From Bacteroidota bacterium (GTDB lineage: Bacteria > Bacteroidota > Bacteroidia > Chitinophagales > Chitinophagaceae): a DNA stretch of 64,000 bases. The DNA is taken from positions 1-64,000 of the forward strand of contig JABDAN010000002.1 of NCBI GenBank assembly GCA_013289175.1, in the 5' to 3' direction. The notes under the pieces are model-generated. The model ran no database searches, had not been told where the DNA came from, and was given only the letters and a program-made list of their open reading frames with translations. Shown here one piece after another: positions 27,407 through 36,321 of this stretch (position 1 is its first letter; each line of letters begins with the position of its first letter). The translations under genes were made by a program, and so were the position numbers.

Positions 27407-28066
27407 ATGAAGGAAGTGTTATTTATCGTGTTTGCCTACCTCATTGGCTCCATTCCTACGGCCGTTTGGATCAGCCGATATTTTTTTGGTGTAGATATCC
27501 GTGATTACGGAAGTGGCAACGCCGGCGCTACCAATACCTTTCGGGTATTGGGTTCCAAATGGGGTTGCATTGTGATGTCGGTGGATGTCCTAAAAGGCGT
27601 GATTGCCACAAGCCTCTATATAGTACTGCCCTTTTATATGCACAATGAGTGGGATCGGACCAATCTCATGGTTGGACTGGGTCTGGCTGCCGTGGTAGGC
27701 CATATATTCCCCCTGTGGGCTGATTTCAGGGGTGGAAAGGGTGTAGCCACCTTATTCGGTATGATCCTGGCCATACAGCCTATTGTGGCCGTTTATTGCG
27801 TAGGGGTCTTTCTTCTGTGTTTATACCTGACCCGTTTTGTTTCCTTGAGTTCTATCCTGGCCAGCATCGCTTTTATGGTGCTGATCCTTTTTATATTTAA
27901 CGAAAAGGAACCGCTTTACCGGGCTTTTGCGATCGCCGTAGCCCTCCTTGTGATTCTTACCCATCAGAAAAATATCAGCCGACTGCTCCGGGGTAGTGAG
28001 AGCAAGATCCCGATCCTGAAATACCGGGACAAAAAGCGCCCTCGCCGGCCGGATGCCACCATTTGA
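27407..28066 (+). CDS. plsY: Acyl-phosphate:glycerol-3-phosphate acyltransferase
   Basis: Integral membrane acyltransferase that makes lysophosphatidic acid from acyl-phosphate, the first step of phospholipid synthesis. The conserved PlsY loops are visible: AYLIGSIPTAVWISR at the N-terminus, YGSGNAGATNTFRVLG (motif I), and GHIFPLWADFRGGKGVAT (motif II). About five membrane helices. 219 aa is the usual length. The C-terminal end is basic and cytosolic (RDKKRPRRPDA). Confidence 0.96.
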   Translation: MKEVLFIVFAYLIGSIPTAVWISRYFFGVDIRDYGSGNAGATNTFRVLGSKWGCIVMSVDVLKGVIATSLYIVLPFYMHNEWDRTNLMVGLGLAAVVGHIFPLWADFRGGKGVATLFGMILAIQPIVAVYCVGVFLLCLYLTRFVSLSSILASIAFMVLILFIFNEKEPLYRAFAIAVALLVILTHQKNISRLLRGSESKIPILKYRDKKRPRRPDATI

Positions 28067-28172
28067 TTTCATGGATCTAAGCATTAGTTAATCAATAACT
28101 TATCCTGGATTAACTCACAATCGCGTGTAAATACCCTTTTTAAGGCATTGGTCCGAATTACCGATGAATTTC

Positions 28173-28204
28173 TTGTAGTAACCGTTAAGTTTTAGTTACC
28201 TTTG
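28173..28204 (+). promoter_or_regulatory. Promoter TTG-N21-TACCTTTG
   Basis: TTG at 28173-28175 and TACCTTTG at 28197-28204 precede the unknown gene at 28247 with a leader of about 38 nt. Confidence 0.5.
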
Positions 28205-28246
28205 CAGCCCCTACAATCGGCTCTGCAAACAAAAATTACATAAAGC

Positions 28247-28684
28247 ATGTCATTAACTTTATTGGAAAAGCTGGAACTCAAGGAAGAAAAAAGTATTTTA
28301 ATTCAGGGTCTCCCATCTTCGATAGAGAAGCAATTTGCCAAGCTGGCTTTTGCCAAAAATGTGACCCCCCTGCTCAAAATCAAGAAAATAGATTTTGCCC
28401 TGGTATTTGCCGTGAATGAAACCCAGTTAAAGGGTATCATCCATGAGGTATTGCCGGCCTTGAGCAAAGGAGGTAAATTCTGGGTGGCCTATCCAAAAAC
28501 AAGCTCTAAGATTGCCACCACCCTCAACCGGGAATGCAGTTGGACCTGTATTACCCATGCCGGTTTTGAAGGGATCAATGAAATCACCCTGGACCATGTC
28601 TGGACGGCAACACGTTTTGAAAAGGTGGCCTTGATGGGTTCTTCACTTTCCGCAAGGAAGGTCGCAGAGGTCCTGGTAGGGTAA
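28247..28684 (+). CDS. Conserved hypothetical protein, cytosolic
   Basis: A 145-aa soluble alpha/beta protein. It starts MSLTLLEKLELKEEKSILIQ and has a patch of the form LPSSIEKQFAKLAFAKN followed by LLKIKKIDFALVFAVN, then GGKFWVAYPKTSSK. The pattern of alternating strands and helices with a late WVAYPK strand resembles the DUF3052-like or methyltransferase-like proteins common in Bacteroidota, but I cannot confirm the family. No catalytic motif is evident. It has its own promoter and converges with dnaG across an 83-bp gap holding an ACCAGGA/TCCTGGT stem. Confidence 0.7.
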   Translation: MSLTLLEKLELKEEKSILIQGLPSSIEKQFAKLAFAKNVTPLLKIKKIDFALVFAVNETQLKGIIHEVLPALSKGGKFWVAYPKTSSKIATTLNRECSWTCITHAGFEGINEITLDHVWTATRFEKVALMGSSLSARKVAEVLVG

Positions 28685-28739
28685 TCCCTTTTTTGTTGTA
28701 TGGATCCAATGTTCCCCAAGAAGGGTTGGGATCTCAGCC

Positions 28740-28758
28740 ACCAGGAAACGCTCCTGGT
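28740..28758. terminator. Possible bidirectional hairpin between convergent genes
   Basis: ACCAGGA-AACGC-TCCTGGT gives a 7-bp stem between the 28247 gene and dnaG. There is no long T-run, so termination by it is uncertain. Confidence 0.35.
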
Positions 28759-28767
28759 TAGGAAGGC

Positions 28768-30702
28768 TTATATCTTTACGATTACCGTTCCAGATTTTAC
28801 CATGAGGTCTTTTTCCATTTGTTTGAGATGGAGATGGGTTTGCATAAACATGAGCTGTTCATCTTGGTTTTTTGACTTTTCCAGATCCTTTTGATTCAGA
28901 TCCATTAGTCTTTGTATTTTTCTCAGCTTCAGATAGGTCAGGGTGGAACCCACTTCTTCTGCATAGAGTTCTTCCCGGGTTGGAATTTTACCTTCGTAAA
29001 CCCGTTTCCAGTTTTCACTCACTTCATAAGGGAAGTCCATAATGGATACCACCAGGGCGCCCAGTTCCTGATCCTCATGATATAAAAAATTCCGGGCCGT
29101 GGGTTCCAGTTTCTGTTCGTACCAAATCTTATACAACTGTAAAACGCGGATAAGGCTTTTGTTGTCGAACATATCTTCATCTTCAAACTCCGGCAAAAGA
29201 TAATCCGCTACCGTCTTACCCGAATCCCAGGGCTTGAGTCCAAACTCCAGCAGGGAGCGAACGATGGCGCGCTCCTGCTGCTCGTCCCGGTTTAGCAGTT
29301 CGTTCAGCTCCTCATCAATAAATATTTTTCCGGTCGAATCCGCTTCTGTGGCCAGGCCCCGTTCGGGCGACTTGGTTTCAAATTTTCCGATTCTTTCGCG
29401 GATGAATTTATTTACCAGCGTAGTCAGTCCGTTCTCATCAATTTTCAACAACTCCGAAGAACGGCGGATATAATCCTGTTGCCGCGTGAAGTCTTCCGCC
29501 TTGTTGATTCTTGAAATCGTTTCTGCAATTTGGTTAACCAACTGCGCTTTTTTATTGCTGTCTCCCGAAGCTGAAGCCAGGGAAGTCTCTAGTTGAAAAA
29601 GAATGAAATCTTTTTTTCCAGTCGAAATCAATTCACGGAAAGCCCCGGCCCCGAATTTTCTTACATAGCTGTCCGGATCTTCTTGTCCGGGAATCAAAAC
29701 CAGTTTAACCTGAAGACCTTCTTCAAATGCCAGGTCCATACCCCGCTGCGCGGCCTTGATACCTGCAGCATCGCCGTCGTAAATGATGGTAAGATTGGGA
29801 GTATATTTTTTAATCAGCCTGAGCTGATCGGGCGTCAGGGAAGTCCCACCGCTGGCTACGACATTCTCCACACCGGCCTGGTGCAGGGCCACCACATCCG
29901 TGTATCCTTCCACCAGCAGACATTCATTGGCTTTATCGATGGCCTGGCGGGCAAAATAAGAACCATAGAGCAGTTTGCTTTTTATATATATTTCGTTCTC
30001 CGGTGTATTGATATATTTGGGAGCTCGGTCATTGTTGCGGATGACACGGGCACCGAAACCGGCGATCTTTCCGGTAGGGCTGTGGATGGGAAAAATGATT
30101 CTCCCCCGGTAGTTATCCAGGGTTTTTCCATCACGGACCACCACCAGACCACTTTTTTGCAAAAGTTCCGGATTGTACATGGCCTTGATGGCCGCCTGGG
30201 CAAACCCATCGGGCGCCGAAGGATTGTAGCCCAGTTGAAACCGTTCAATGGTGGCCTCACTGAAACCCCTTTCTTTGAGGTAACTCAGCCCGATGTCTTG
30301 CCCCTCTTCTTGGTTGAATAGAACGTCGCTGAAAAACTGTTGAGCAAATCCGTTGAGGATATAAAGACTGTCGGCAGTTTGCTGCTGTATTTTTATCTCC
30401 GGACTGAGTTCGGTCTCTTCGACTTCTACATTGTAGCGGTTGGCCAGCCATTTAAGGGCCTCCACATAAGAAAATTTCTCATGCTCCATCAAAAAACTGA
30501 TGGTATTGCCGCTGCGTCCGCAACCAAAACATTTATAAATTTCCTTGGCAGGGGAAACGGTAAAAGAGGGCGTTTTTTCGTTGTGAAAGGGACAGAGTCC
30601 CAGATAATTGGCTCCCCGCTTTTTTAATTTTACAAACCCACCGATGATCTCGGTGATGTCGATGCGGCTCAGAATCTGTTGTATGGTTTGCGGTGAAATC
30701 AG
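28768..30702 (-). CDS. dnaG: DNA primase, apparent CTG start
   Basis: Primase that lays RNA primers for replication. The track ORF stops at 30492 and would lose the zinc domain. Reading on upstream in frame gives ISPQTIQQILSRIDITEIIG, then CPFHNEKTPSF and KCFGCGRSG, which is the CHC2 zinc ribbon, so the gene really begins at 30702. There the codon is CTG, and no ATG, GTG or TTG exists between it and the in-frame TAA at 30729. Total 644 aa, normal for the family. TOPRIM core: LLVEGYTDVVAL and YDGDAAGIKA. The C-terminal DnaB-binding domain follows from about residue 450. Confidence 0.9.
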   Translation of the reverse strand: MISPQTIQQILSRIDITEIIGGFVKLKKRGANYLGLCPFHNEKTPSFTVSPAKEIYKCFGCGRSGNTISFLMEHEKFSYVEALKWLANRYNVEVEETELSPEIKIQQQTADSLYILNGFAQQFFSDVLFNQEEGQDIGLSYLKERGFSEATIERFQLGYNPSAPDGFAQAAIKAMYNPELLQKSGLVVVRDGKTLDNYRGRIIFPIHSPTGKIAGFGARVIRNNDRAPKYINTPENEIYIKSKLLYGSYFARQAIDKANECLLVEGYTDVVALHQAGVENVVASGGTSLTPDQLRLIKKYTPNLTIIYDGDAAGIKAAQRGMDLAFEEGLQVKLVLIPGQEDPDSYVRKFGAGAFRELISTGKKDFILFQLETSLASASGDSNKKAQLVNQIAETISRINKAEDFTRQQDYIRRSSELLKIDENGLTTLVNKFIRERIGKFETKSPERGLATEADSTGKIFIDEELNELLNRDEQQERAIVRSLLEFGLKPWDSGKTVADYLLPEFEDEDMFDNKSLIRVLQLYKIWYEQKLEPTARNFLYHEDQELGALVVSIMDFPYEVSENWKRVYEGKIPTREELYAEEVGSTLTYLKLRKIQRLMDLNQKDLEKSKNQDEQLMFMQTHLHLKQMEKDLMVKSGTVIVKI

Positions 30703-30719
30703 TGGCGTGGATTGAGCGT

Positions 30720-30727
30720 CGAATTTA
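30720..30727 (-). promoter_or_regulatory. -7 box (TAAATTCG) for dnaG
   Basis: TAnnTTCG on the minus strand, 17 nt before the CTG. It overlaps the in-frame stop and the ATT codon, so translation must start downstream of it, which supports CTG as initiator. Confidence 0.45.
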
Positions 30728-30800
30728 ATTTAAAAAAAGCATCTTTGCATCCTTTTCATCAGAGGGTAAGGCGTTGGCGATCCCGGGAAATTTTTAGTCC

Positions 30801-32255
30801 ATGGCTGACAATCATATTTGGCTGAAAATAAAAAACCTGCAGGTCATGATCCAGGAAAAGGAAGTATTGCAAGATATTTCCTGGGAGATCAGGACGGGTG
30901 AACAATGGGCTCTTTTTGGTGAAGCTGGGGCTGGCAAAACCGTTTTGGCTCATACGCTGGCCGGTGCTCATGCTTTTCAGGGCAGCATTGAATTTCCTGA
31001 AAGAAAGGACATCGCTTTTGAAAAAATCACACGGGTGGTCGATCAGCAGCACCGGTTCCGGGATCTTCAAAACCAATCTAATTTTTATTATCAGCAACGC
31101 TACAATGCTTCGGATGCTTCGCAGACAATTACCGTCAGAGAGGACCTGGCAGATTTTGATGACCAGGACCAGGGCCCAATCCACAAATCGGAACTGCTGA
31201 AAGCCTTTCATCTCGATGATTTGATGGATGAACCCCTGATCCAGCTGTCGAATGGTGAAAACAAAAGGATTCAGATATTAAAAGCCCTCTTGGATTTTCC
31301 TTATCTGCTTATATTGGATGAACCCTATACCGGCCTGGATCTGCAAGGCCGTCAACTGCTGGATGGTATTCTCCAAAAAATAGCGGATTGGGGTAGGCAC
31401 ATGATATTGCTCAGCAGCAGGGATCACCGACCGCCCGGTTTCAACCGCCAGGCCTGGCTAAGAAATGGCCAGATCTTCTGGGACGAAAAAACTACGCAGG
31501 CCATGGATCCCATTCAATCACCCGCCATCCAAAGCACATCCAAACCATTTCCAACGGCACTCGAATTTGATTATCCGGATTTTCGTTACGCCGTTCGCAT
31601 GAACCAGGTTCATGTTCAGTACGAAGGCAAATCGATTCTAGAAGAAATCAACTGGGAAGTAGAAAAAGGAAGTCGCTGGGCACTGACGGGACACAATGGA
31701 GCCGGTAAATCAACGCTACTCAGTTTGATTACAGCAGACAATCCCCAGGCATATGCAAATGAAATTTATTTATTCGACCGCAAAAGGGGAACGGGAGAAA
31801 GCATCTGGGAAATCAAACAGAAGACCGGATTTCTTTCCCCTGAATTACAACTGTATTTTGAACCCTCAGCGACCCCATTTTCAACCCTGGCCTCGGGACT
31901 CTTCGATACCATCGGTCTTTTTCGTACCCTTTCTCCCCTCCAGGAGCAACATGTATGGGAATGGGTGGATTTTCTGGATTGCCGGCCCTATGCTACCAAG
32001 CGCCTGTCCGGTCTTCCTGCCGGCATTCAGCGTCTCATTCTCTTAGGTCGGGCCATGATTAAAACACCCCCGCTGCTGGTTTTGGATGAGCCCTGCCAGG
32101 GACTGGACACAAACCAGCGGGAATACTCAAAAAAACTGATTGACCGCTATTGCGGCGCCTACGGCGCTACCGTGATCTATGTGAGCCATTATTTGGAGGA
32201 TTTCCCGCCGTCCATCCAGCATACCTTGTCGCTCCGCCAGGGTAGAATAGTATAA
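30801..32255 (+). CDS. Tandem ABC ATPase, ModF/PhrA-like
   Basis: A soluble 484-aa protein with two ABC domains in one chain. Domain 1: Walker A GEAGAGKT (about 40-47), signature LSNGENKR, Walker B LLILDEPYTGLD. Domain 2: Walker A GHNGAGKS, degenerate signature SGLPAGIQR, Walker B LLVLDEPCQGLD. This arrangement matches the ModF/PhrA group, which sits near molybdate genes in proteobacteria but whose role is not settled. There is no permease or binding protein next to it. The degenerate second signature suggests that only one composite ATP site is fully active. Confidence 0.85.
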   Translation: MADNHIWLKIKNLQVMIQEKEVLQDISWEIRTGEQWALFGEAGAGKTVLAHTLAGAHAFQGSIEFPERKDIAFEKITRVVDQQHRFRDLQNQSNFYYQQRYNASDASQTITVREDLADFDDQDQGPIHKSELLKAFHLDDLMDEPLIQLSNGENKRIQILKALLDFPYLLILDEPYTGLDLQGRQLLDGILQKIADWGRHMILLSSRDHRPPGFNRQAWLRNGQIFWDEKTTQAMDPIQSPAIQSTSKPFPTALEFDYPDFRYAVRMNQVHVQYEGKSILEEINWEVEKGSRWALTGHNGAGKSTLLSLITADNPQAYANEIYLFDRKRGTGESIWEIKQKTGFLSPELQLYFEPSATPFSTLASGLFDTIGLFRTLSPLQEQHVWEWVDFLDCRPYATKRLSGLPAGIQRLILLGRAMIKTPPLLVLDEPCQGLDTNQREYSKKLIDRYCGAYGATVIYVSHYLEDFPPSIQHTLSLRQGRIV

Positions 32256-32341
32256 CATATTGGTAATCAATAGTGGATTGTCCCAAAAGAAAAACCAGGC
32301 TCTGCCTGCGTAAAAACAGGTTCCTTGATTCTGAAATGCCT

Positions 32342-32349
32342 TAAATTCG
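32342..32349 (+). promoter_or_regulatory. -7 box (TAAATTCG) for the 32457 gene
   Basis: A near-consensus box giving a leader of about 100 nt that contains an inverted repeat. Confidence 0.35.
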
Positions 32350-32352
32350 TGG

Positions 32353-32396
32353 TACTGCAGCCTCTCTTACTATCCCACAAAAATTCTTCTGCAGTA
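32353..32396 (+). promoter_or_regulatory. 8-bp inverted repeat in leader (TACTGCAG/CTGCAGTA)
   Basis: TACTGCAG at 32353-32360 pairs exactly with CTGCAGTA at 32389-32396, separated by 28 nt. It lies at the start of the predicted leader of the 32457 gene. Confidence 0.35.
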
Positions 32397-32456
32397 TTTA
32401 CATACTTCCCATTAATTCTAACGTCCAGACTGAGATCATTTTTAAAATTGTGTAGT

Positions 32457-32726
32457 ATGTATTCTTATGCCCTGTTAGAAAAAAACTGTTATTATCTTAT
32501 CCAGGAAACCGATCAAATGCCGGTCAATCTGATTAAAGTGAATCTGGAAACCGAACAATGTATGTTTGTCTCCCGCTATGGGGAAGAAACCGTCAATGAG
32601 TGGAAGAAAAAAGGAGACCCTATTTTTGACATCCTGGAATTGGTGAGCGACGACAAAATAAAAGATTGGGAGTCGATCTACAATGATAACCAGGGATCTT
32701 ATAATTACGAGGAAGACGAAGACTAA
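32457..32726 (+). CDS. Small acidic conserved hypothetical protein
   Basis: An 89-aa protein from ATG 32457. The track's start 44 codons earlier adds a non-conserved-looking tail over the leader and promoter, so I reject it. It begins MYSYALLEKNCYYLIQE, has LIKVNLETEQCMFVSRYG in the middle and ends in an acidic, Tyr/Asn-rich tail (NYEEDED). Two strands and a helix are predicted by eye. I do not recognise a family. Its stop overlaps the convergent membrane protein by 4 bp. Confidence 0.65.
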   Translation: MYSYALLEKNCYYLIQETDQMPVNLIKVNLETEQCMFVSRYGEETVNEWKKKGDPIFDILELVSDDKIKDWESIYNDNQGSYNYEEDED

Positions 32727-33385
32727 TATCTTTCTTCGAGATATTCAGTATGCGCATATTTCCAGAAGCCGAAGGAAATAAGGCCGGTAGCCAGACAGAT
32801 GGCCGTCCAATTGATCAACAAAACATAGGGCTTTTGAATTTCACTGTGTACTAAATAATTGTAGCGGTAGACCACGGCAAACAAGCCATAGTAAAACATA
32901 AATCCAGCAAATACAAATACCAGCGCCGTCTCGGCGTCGGTGTGTACAACTTTTATAAAGTATTTGGTAAGGACCCAAAAACTAAGGACCAAGCAGGCTA
33001 AACTGCCAATGCCGATGATGATGTTATCGGAGCTGTTGTTAAAACCCTTCCAGGCGATGATGATGGTTTCAAAAACCACGAAGGCCAATATCATGTACAG
33101 GAAGATTTTTTTTCCATAGGCATAGTACAGGGTAAGAAAAACAAGGGGTGCGTCAATGAGATTGTAACAGAGCGTAATCATATTGGTGGTAGCCGTGTAC
33201 CATTGCCAATTAAAAAGTTCCGGTATGTATAAGATGCCGTTGATTGTCCAGAATATGGAAATCACCATGTAGGATTTATTGGTAACCAACCTTTTCCATG
33301 AATAAATGATCAGGGGAAAGAAGCAGAGAACAACAGCCAGTATCGTCATCAACTGTATAATTCCCGGTAAAAGACCAGTTTTCAA
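32723..33385 (-). CDS. Seven-helix membrane protein, unknown
   Basis: A 220-aa integral membrane protein with about seven segments of 18-22 hydrophobic residues, starting LMTILAVVLCFFPLIIY and ending GLISFGFWKYAH. Loops are short and slightly basic inside. A pair of aromatic-rich stretches (LYYAYGKK, MFYYGLFAVVYRYNYL) is notable. No motif identifies a transporter or enzyme family, although the topology resembles the sensor-type 7TM proteins seen in Bacteroidota. Convergent with the small acidic protein and divergent from parE. Confidence 0.65.
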   Translation of the reverse strand: MKTGLLPGIIQLMTILAVVLCFFPLIIYSWKRLVTNKSYMVISIFWTINGILYIPELFNWQWYTATTNMITLCYNLIDAPLVFLTLYYAYGKKIFLYMILAFVVFETIIIAWKGFNNSSDNIIIGIGSLACLVLSFWVLTKYFIKVVHTDAETALVFVFAGFMFYYGLFAVVYRYNYLVHSEIQKPYVLLINWTAICLATGLISFGFWKYAHTEYLEERY

Positions 33386-33578
33386 GGGTTAGAGTTTATA
33401 TATATAAAAGCGTTGAATCAGATATTTTAGTATAGGTAAAAATACTTGGTTTTGTACTCAAATTACGGAAGAAAATTATCCGTGGAATGCGCTTAAAAAA
33501 CAGGAAATCAAGAGGATAAGAATTGAATTATACACAGTCGTGCGTAATTCGTGCAGCTCTTCTCGAACCATATTTACC

Positions 33579-33586
33579 TATATTTG
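33579..33586 (+). promoter_or_regulatory. -7 box (TATATTTG) for parE
   Basis: An exact TAnnTTTG match lies 11 nt before the ATG at 33598, supporting that start over the track's 33523. Confidence 0.6.
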
Positions 33587-33597
33587 CGACCATCATT

Positions 33598-35490
33598 ATG
33601 GCAGAAAACAAACCCGATTTATTCGCCTATACCGAGGAATCCATTCGTTCGCTAGACTGGAAAGAACATATCCGGCTGAGACCCGGTATGTATATTGGAA
33701 AACTCGGTGATGGCAGCAGTGCAGACGATGGCATTTATGTCATGGTCAAAGAAGTGGTCGACAACTGCATCGACGAGTATACGATGGGCCATGGCAAACA
33801 AATCGAAGTGGTCATCGAGGAAAAAACGGTCAGTGTGCGCGATTTTGGCAGAGGGATCCCTCTGGGTAAGGTGGTGGATGTTGTCAGCAAAATCAATACG
33901 GGTGCCAAATATGACAGCAAAGCTTTTCAAAAAGCAGTCGGACTCAACGGGGTCGGAACCAAGGCCGTCAATGCCCTCAGCCAGTCTTTTACGGTGGTGG
34001 CCTTTCGGGATGGCCGTGAAAAGCGGGCGGTATTTTCCCGAGGCAACCTGGTAAAAGAAAACAAAGAGACCCAGACGGCCGAGCAGAACGGTACCCTGGT
34101 CCAGTTCGTGCCGGACGAAAGTATTTTTAAGAATTTTCACTTCATCCAGGAATACCTAGACAATCAGTTCTGGAATTACTGTTACCTCAATGCCGGATTG
34201 GTGATCAACTACAACGGCAAAAAATACCTTTCAAAAAACGGTCTGCTTGACCTGCTTAAAAGAAAAACCAATGAAGATGAACTGCGCTATCCCATCATCC
34301 ATTTAAAAGGAGAGGATATCGAAGTGGCCATCACCCACAACAGCGATTATGGGGAAGAAATTTTCAGCTTTGTCAATGGCCAATACACCACCCAGGGGGG
34401 GACCCATCAACAAGCTTTCCGGGAATCCTTTGTAAAAGTGGTGCGTGATTTTTATAAGAAAGACTATGAAGCGGCTGATATCCGACAGAGCATCACGGCT
34501 GCTGTCTCGGTGCGTGTAGTGGAACCGGTTTTTGAATCACAGACCAAAACCAAACTCGGAAGCCAGTATATGGAAGAGGGCGGGGCGAGTATGAAAAATT
34601 TCATTCACGATTTTCTGGCCCGTGAACTGGATAATTTCCTGCATAAAAACCCTTCCATTGCAGATTCCCTAAAAAAGCGGATTGAACAAAGTGAAAAAGA
34701 AAGAAAAGAATTGTCGGGTATCCGAAAACTCGCCAACGAGCGGGCTAAAAAGGCCAACCTGCACAATAAAAAACTCCGGGACTGCCGGGTCCACTACAAT
34801 GAAGAAGCCACCGGAAAGGAAAAGAATCTGATCCTGGAAAAACAAAAGGAATCCACCATTTTTATCACGGAAGGAGATTCGGCCAGTGGCTCCATTACCA
34901 AAGTGCGGAATGTGGAAACCCAAGCCGTATTCAGCCTGCGCGGTAAACCCCTGAACTGTTTTGGGCTCACCAAGAAAGTAGTTTATGAAAACGAAGAGTT
35001 CAACCTTTTGCAACATGCCCTGAACGTCGAAGAGGGCATCGAAGGGCTCCGGTATAACAACATCGTGATCGCGACCGATGCCGATGTGGATGGGATGCAT
35101 ATCCGTTTACTGCTCATGACCTTTTTCCTGCAGTTCTTTCCGGATCTGGTAAAAAATAACCACGTATATATTTTGGAAACGCCCCTGTTCCGGGTCCGCA
35201 ATAAACAGGAGACCATTTACTGTTACGATGAAACGGAAAAACAGGCGGCTACCAAAAAACTCGGATCCAAACCGGAAATCACCCGGTTCAAAGGACTGGG
35301 CGAAATTTCTCCCCAGGAATTTGCCCGCTTTATTGGAGCCGATATGCGCGTGCAGCCCGTCATGATCATGCCGGAAACCCATATCCAGCAGTTGCTGGAA
35401 TATTTTATGGGGAAAAACACGCCTCAGCGACAGGATTTCATCATTGGCAATCTGCGCATGGAAATCGACCATGCCGAACCCGAAAAATAA
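33598..35490 (+). CDS. parE: DNA topoisomerase IV subunit B (ParE)
   Basis: The ATPase subunit of a type IIA topoisomerase, 630 aa from ATG 33598. Features: [15 protein letters not shown] at the N-terminus, the GHKL ATPase motifs [18 protein letters not shown] and [14 protein letters not shown], then the TOPRIM domain with [10 protein letters not shown] and DADVDGMHI. The protein is of GyrB/ParE type; Bacteroidota carry both, and the neighbouring DUF1835 gene is the usual partner of parE. The expected parC is not downstream in the window. Start chosen because the -7 box at 33579-33586 lies between the two candidate starts. Confidence 0.9.
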   Translation: MAENKPDLFAYTEESIRSLDWKEHIRLRPGMYIGKLGDGSSADDGIYVMVKEVVDNCIDEYTMGHGKQIEVVIEEKTVSVRDFGRGIPLGKVVDVVSKINTGAKYDSKAFQKAVGLNGVGTKAVNALSQSFTVVAFRDGREKRAVFSRGNLVKENKETQTAEQNGTLVQFVPDESIFKNFHFIQEYLDNQFWNYCYLNAGLVINYNGKKYLSKNGLLDLLKRKTNEDELRYPIIHLKGEDIEVAITHNSDYGEEIFSFVNGQYTTQGGTHQQAFRESFVKVVRDFYKKDYEAADIRQSITAAVSVRVVEPVFESQTKTKLGSQYMEEGGASMKNFIHDFLARELDNFLHKNPSIADSLKKRIEQSEKERKELSGIRKLANERAKKANLHNKKLRDCRVHYNEEATGKEKNLILEKQKESTIFITEGDSASGSITKVRNVETQAVFSLRGKPLNCFGLTKKVVYENEEFNLLQHALNVEEGIEGLRYNNIVIATDADVDGMHIRLLLMTFFLQFFPDLVKNNHVYILETPLFRVRNKQETIYCYDETEKQAATKKLGSKPEITRFKGLGEISPQEFARFIGADMRVQPVMIMPETHIQQLLEYFMGKNTPQRQDFIIGNLRMEIDHAEPEK

Positions 35491-35510
35491 CCGCATAAAA
35501 AATAAGAGGC

Positions 35511-36311
35511 ATGTTTCACATTGTTTTTGATTCCCAGGGTGCTGAATTGCTGAATACGGCCATGGATATGGATGAAGCCCTGGATGGGGAGATTCTTACT
35601 ATCCAGGAAGACTATTCTGTGGGACCGATCCAGGATATTTTTTCAGAGACCGGTTTGGAGGAAAGAAAAAAATGGTGGAATTCTATTCGGGGGGAAGAAG
35701 GCGGTGCAGACACACCCTCATCGGACGGATCCCTGTTGAAAAACATCCTTTCTAGAATGGAGGAGGAAGAATTTGACCAGATCTGGATCTGGATGGCACC
35801 CAATGCAAGGGATGTTTCCGGTTACTTCTGGCTCGTAGGTCAGCTGGCTGTATTCAGTGGCAGGATCTTTATCATCAGTTTAAATAACCTTCCTTTTATC
35901 AACGAGAAAGGAAATATCTTTTATCCGAATTCACTGGGGGAAATACCTGCGCGTGAATTTGTCAAAGCAAAAAAACTGGCGCGACCCATCAGCCCGGCTG
36001 AATTTGAAACCGACCCGGATGAATGGCTGCGACTGGCTTCAGAAAATAAAAATCTCCGGTTGCTGGAAGGAGGAAAAAAGATCATTCAGCATCCCGAGGA
36101 TTACTATGACAGCGCCCTGCTGAGTTTTCTTCCCCCGGCCTTTCAGAAAATTTCGCGCACGGCACATCAGTTTCTTGCAAAATCACCGGAAAAAATAAAC
36201 GAATTTTTTCTGCGCGGACGCCTGAAACGTTTTATCGATACCGGTGCTGCCGAACAACAGGGGGACATGATCCGGCTCCCATTAAAAACGGCCGATGAAG
36301 TGAGCGGGTAA
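35511..36311 (+). CDS. DUF1835 domain protein
   Basis: A 266-aa cytosolic protein. The N-terminal 120 residues show the DUF1835 pattern: FHIVFDSQGAELLNTA, DGEILTIQEDYSVGPI, and WMAPNARDVSGYFWL. The C-terminal half has RLIKRF-like basic helices (FFLRGRLKRFID). In Bacteroidota it usually lies between parE and parC, as here 21 bp after parE, but its function is unknown. Start ATG is unambiguous. It converges with the desaturase gene 10 bp away. Confidence 0.82.
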   Translation: MFHIVFDSQGAELLNTAMDMDEALDGEILTIQEDYSVGPIQDIFSETGLEERKKWWNSIRGEEGGADTPSSDGSLLKNILSRMEEEEFDQIWIWMAPNARDVSGYFWLVGQLAVFSGRIFIISLNNLPFINEKGNIFYPNSLGEIPAREFVKAKKLARPISPAEFETDPDEWLRLASENKNLRLLEGGKKIIQHPEDYYDSALLSFLPPAFQKISRTAHQFLAKSPEKINEFFLRGRLKRFIDTGAAEQQGDMIRLPLKTADEVSG

Positions 36312-36321
36312 GCAGCGGAGA

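Noticed and set aside
29593-30321. Plus-strand 242-aa ORF
   Set aside because: Antisense shadow of dnaG; no family features, while the minus strand carries full primase motifs.
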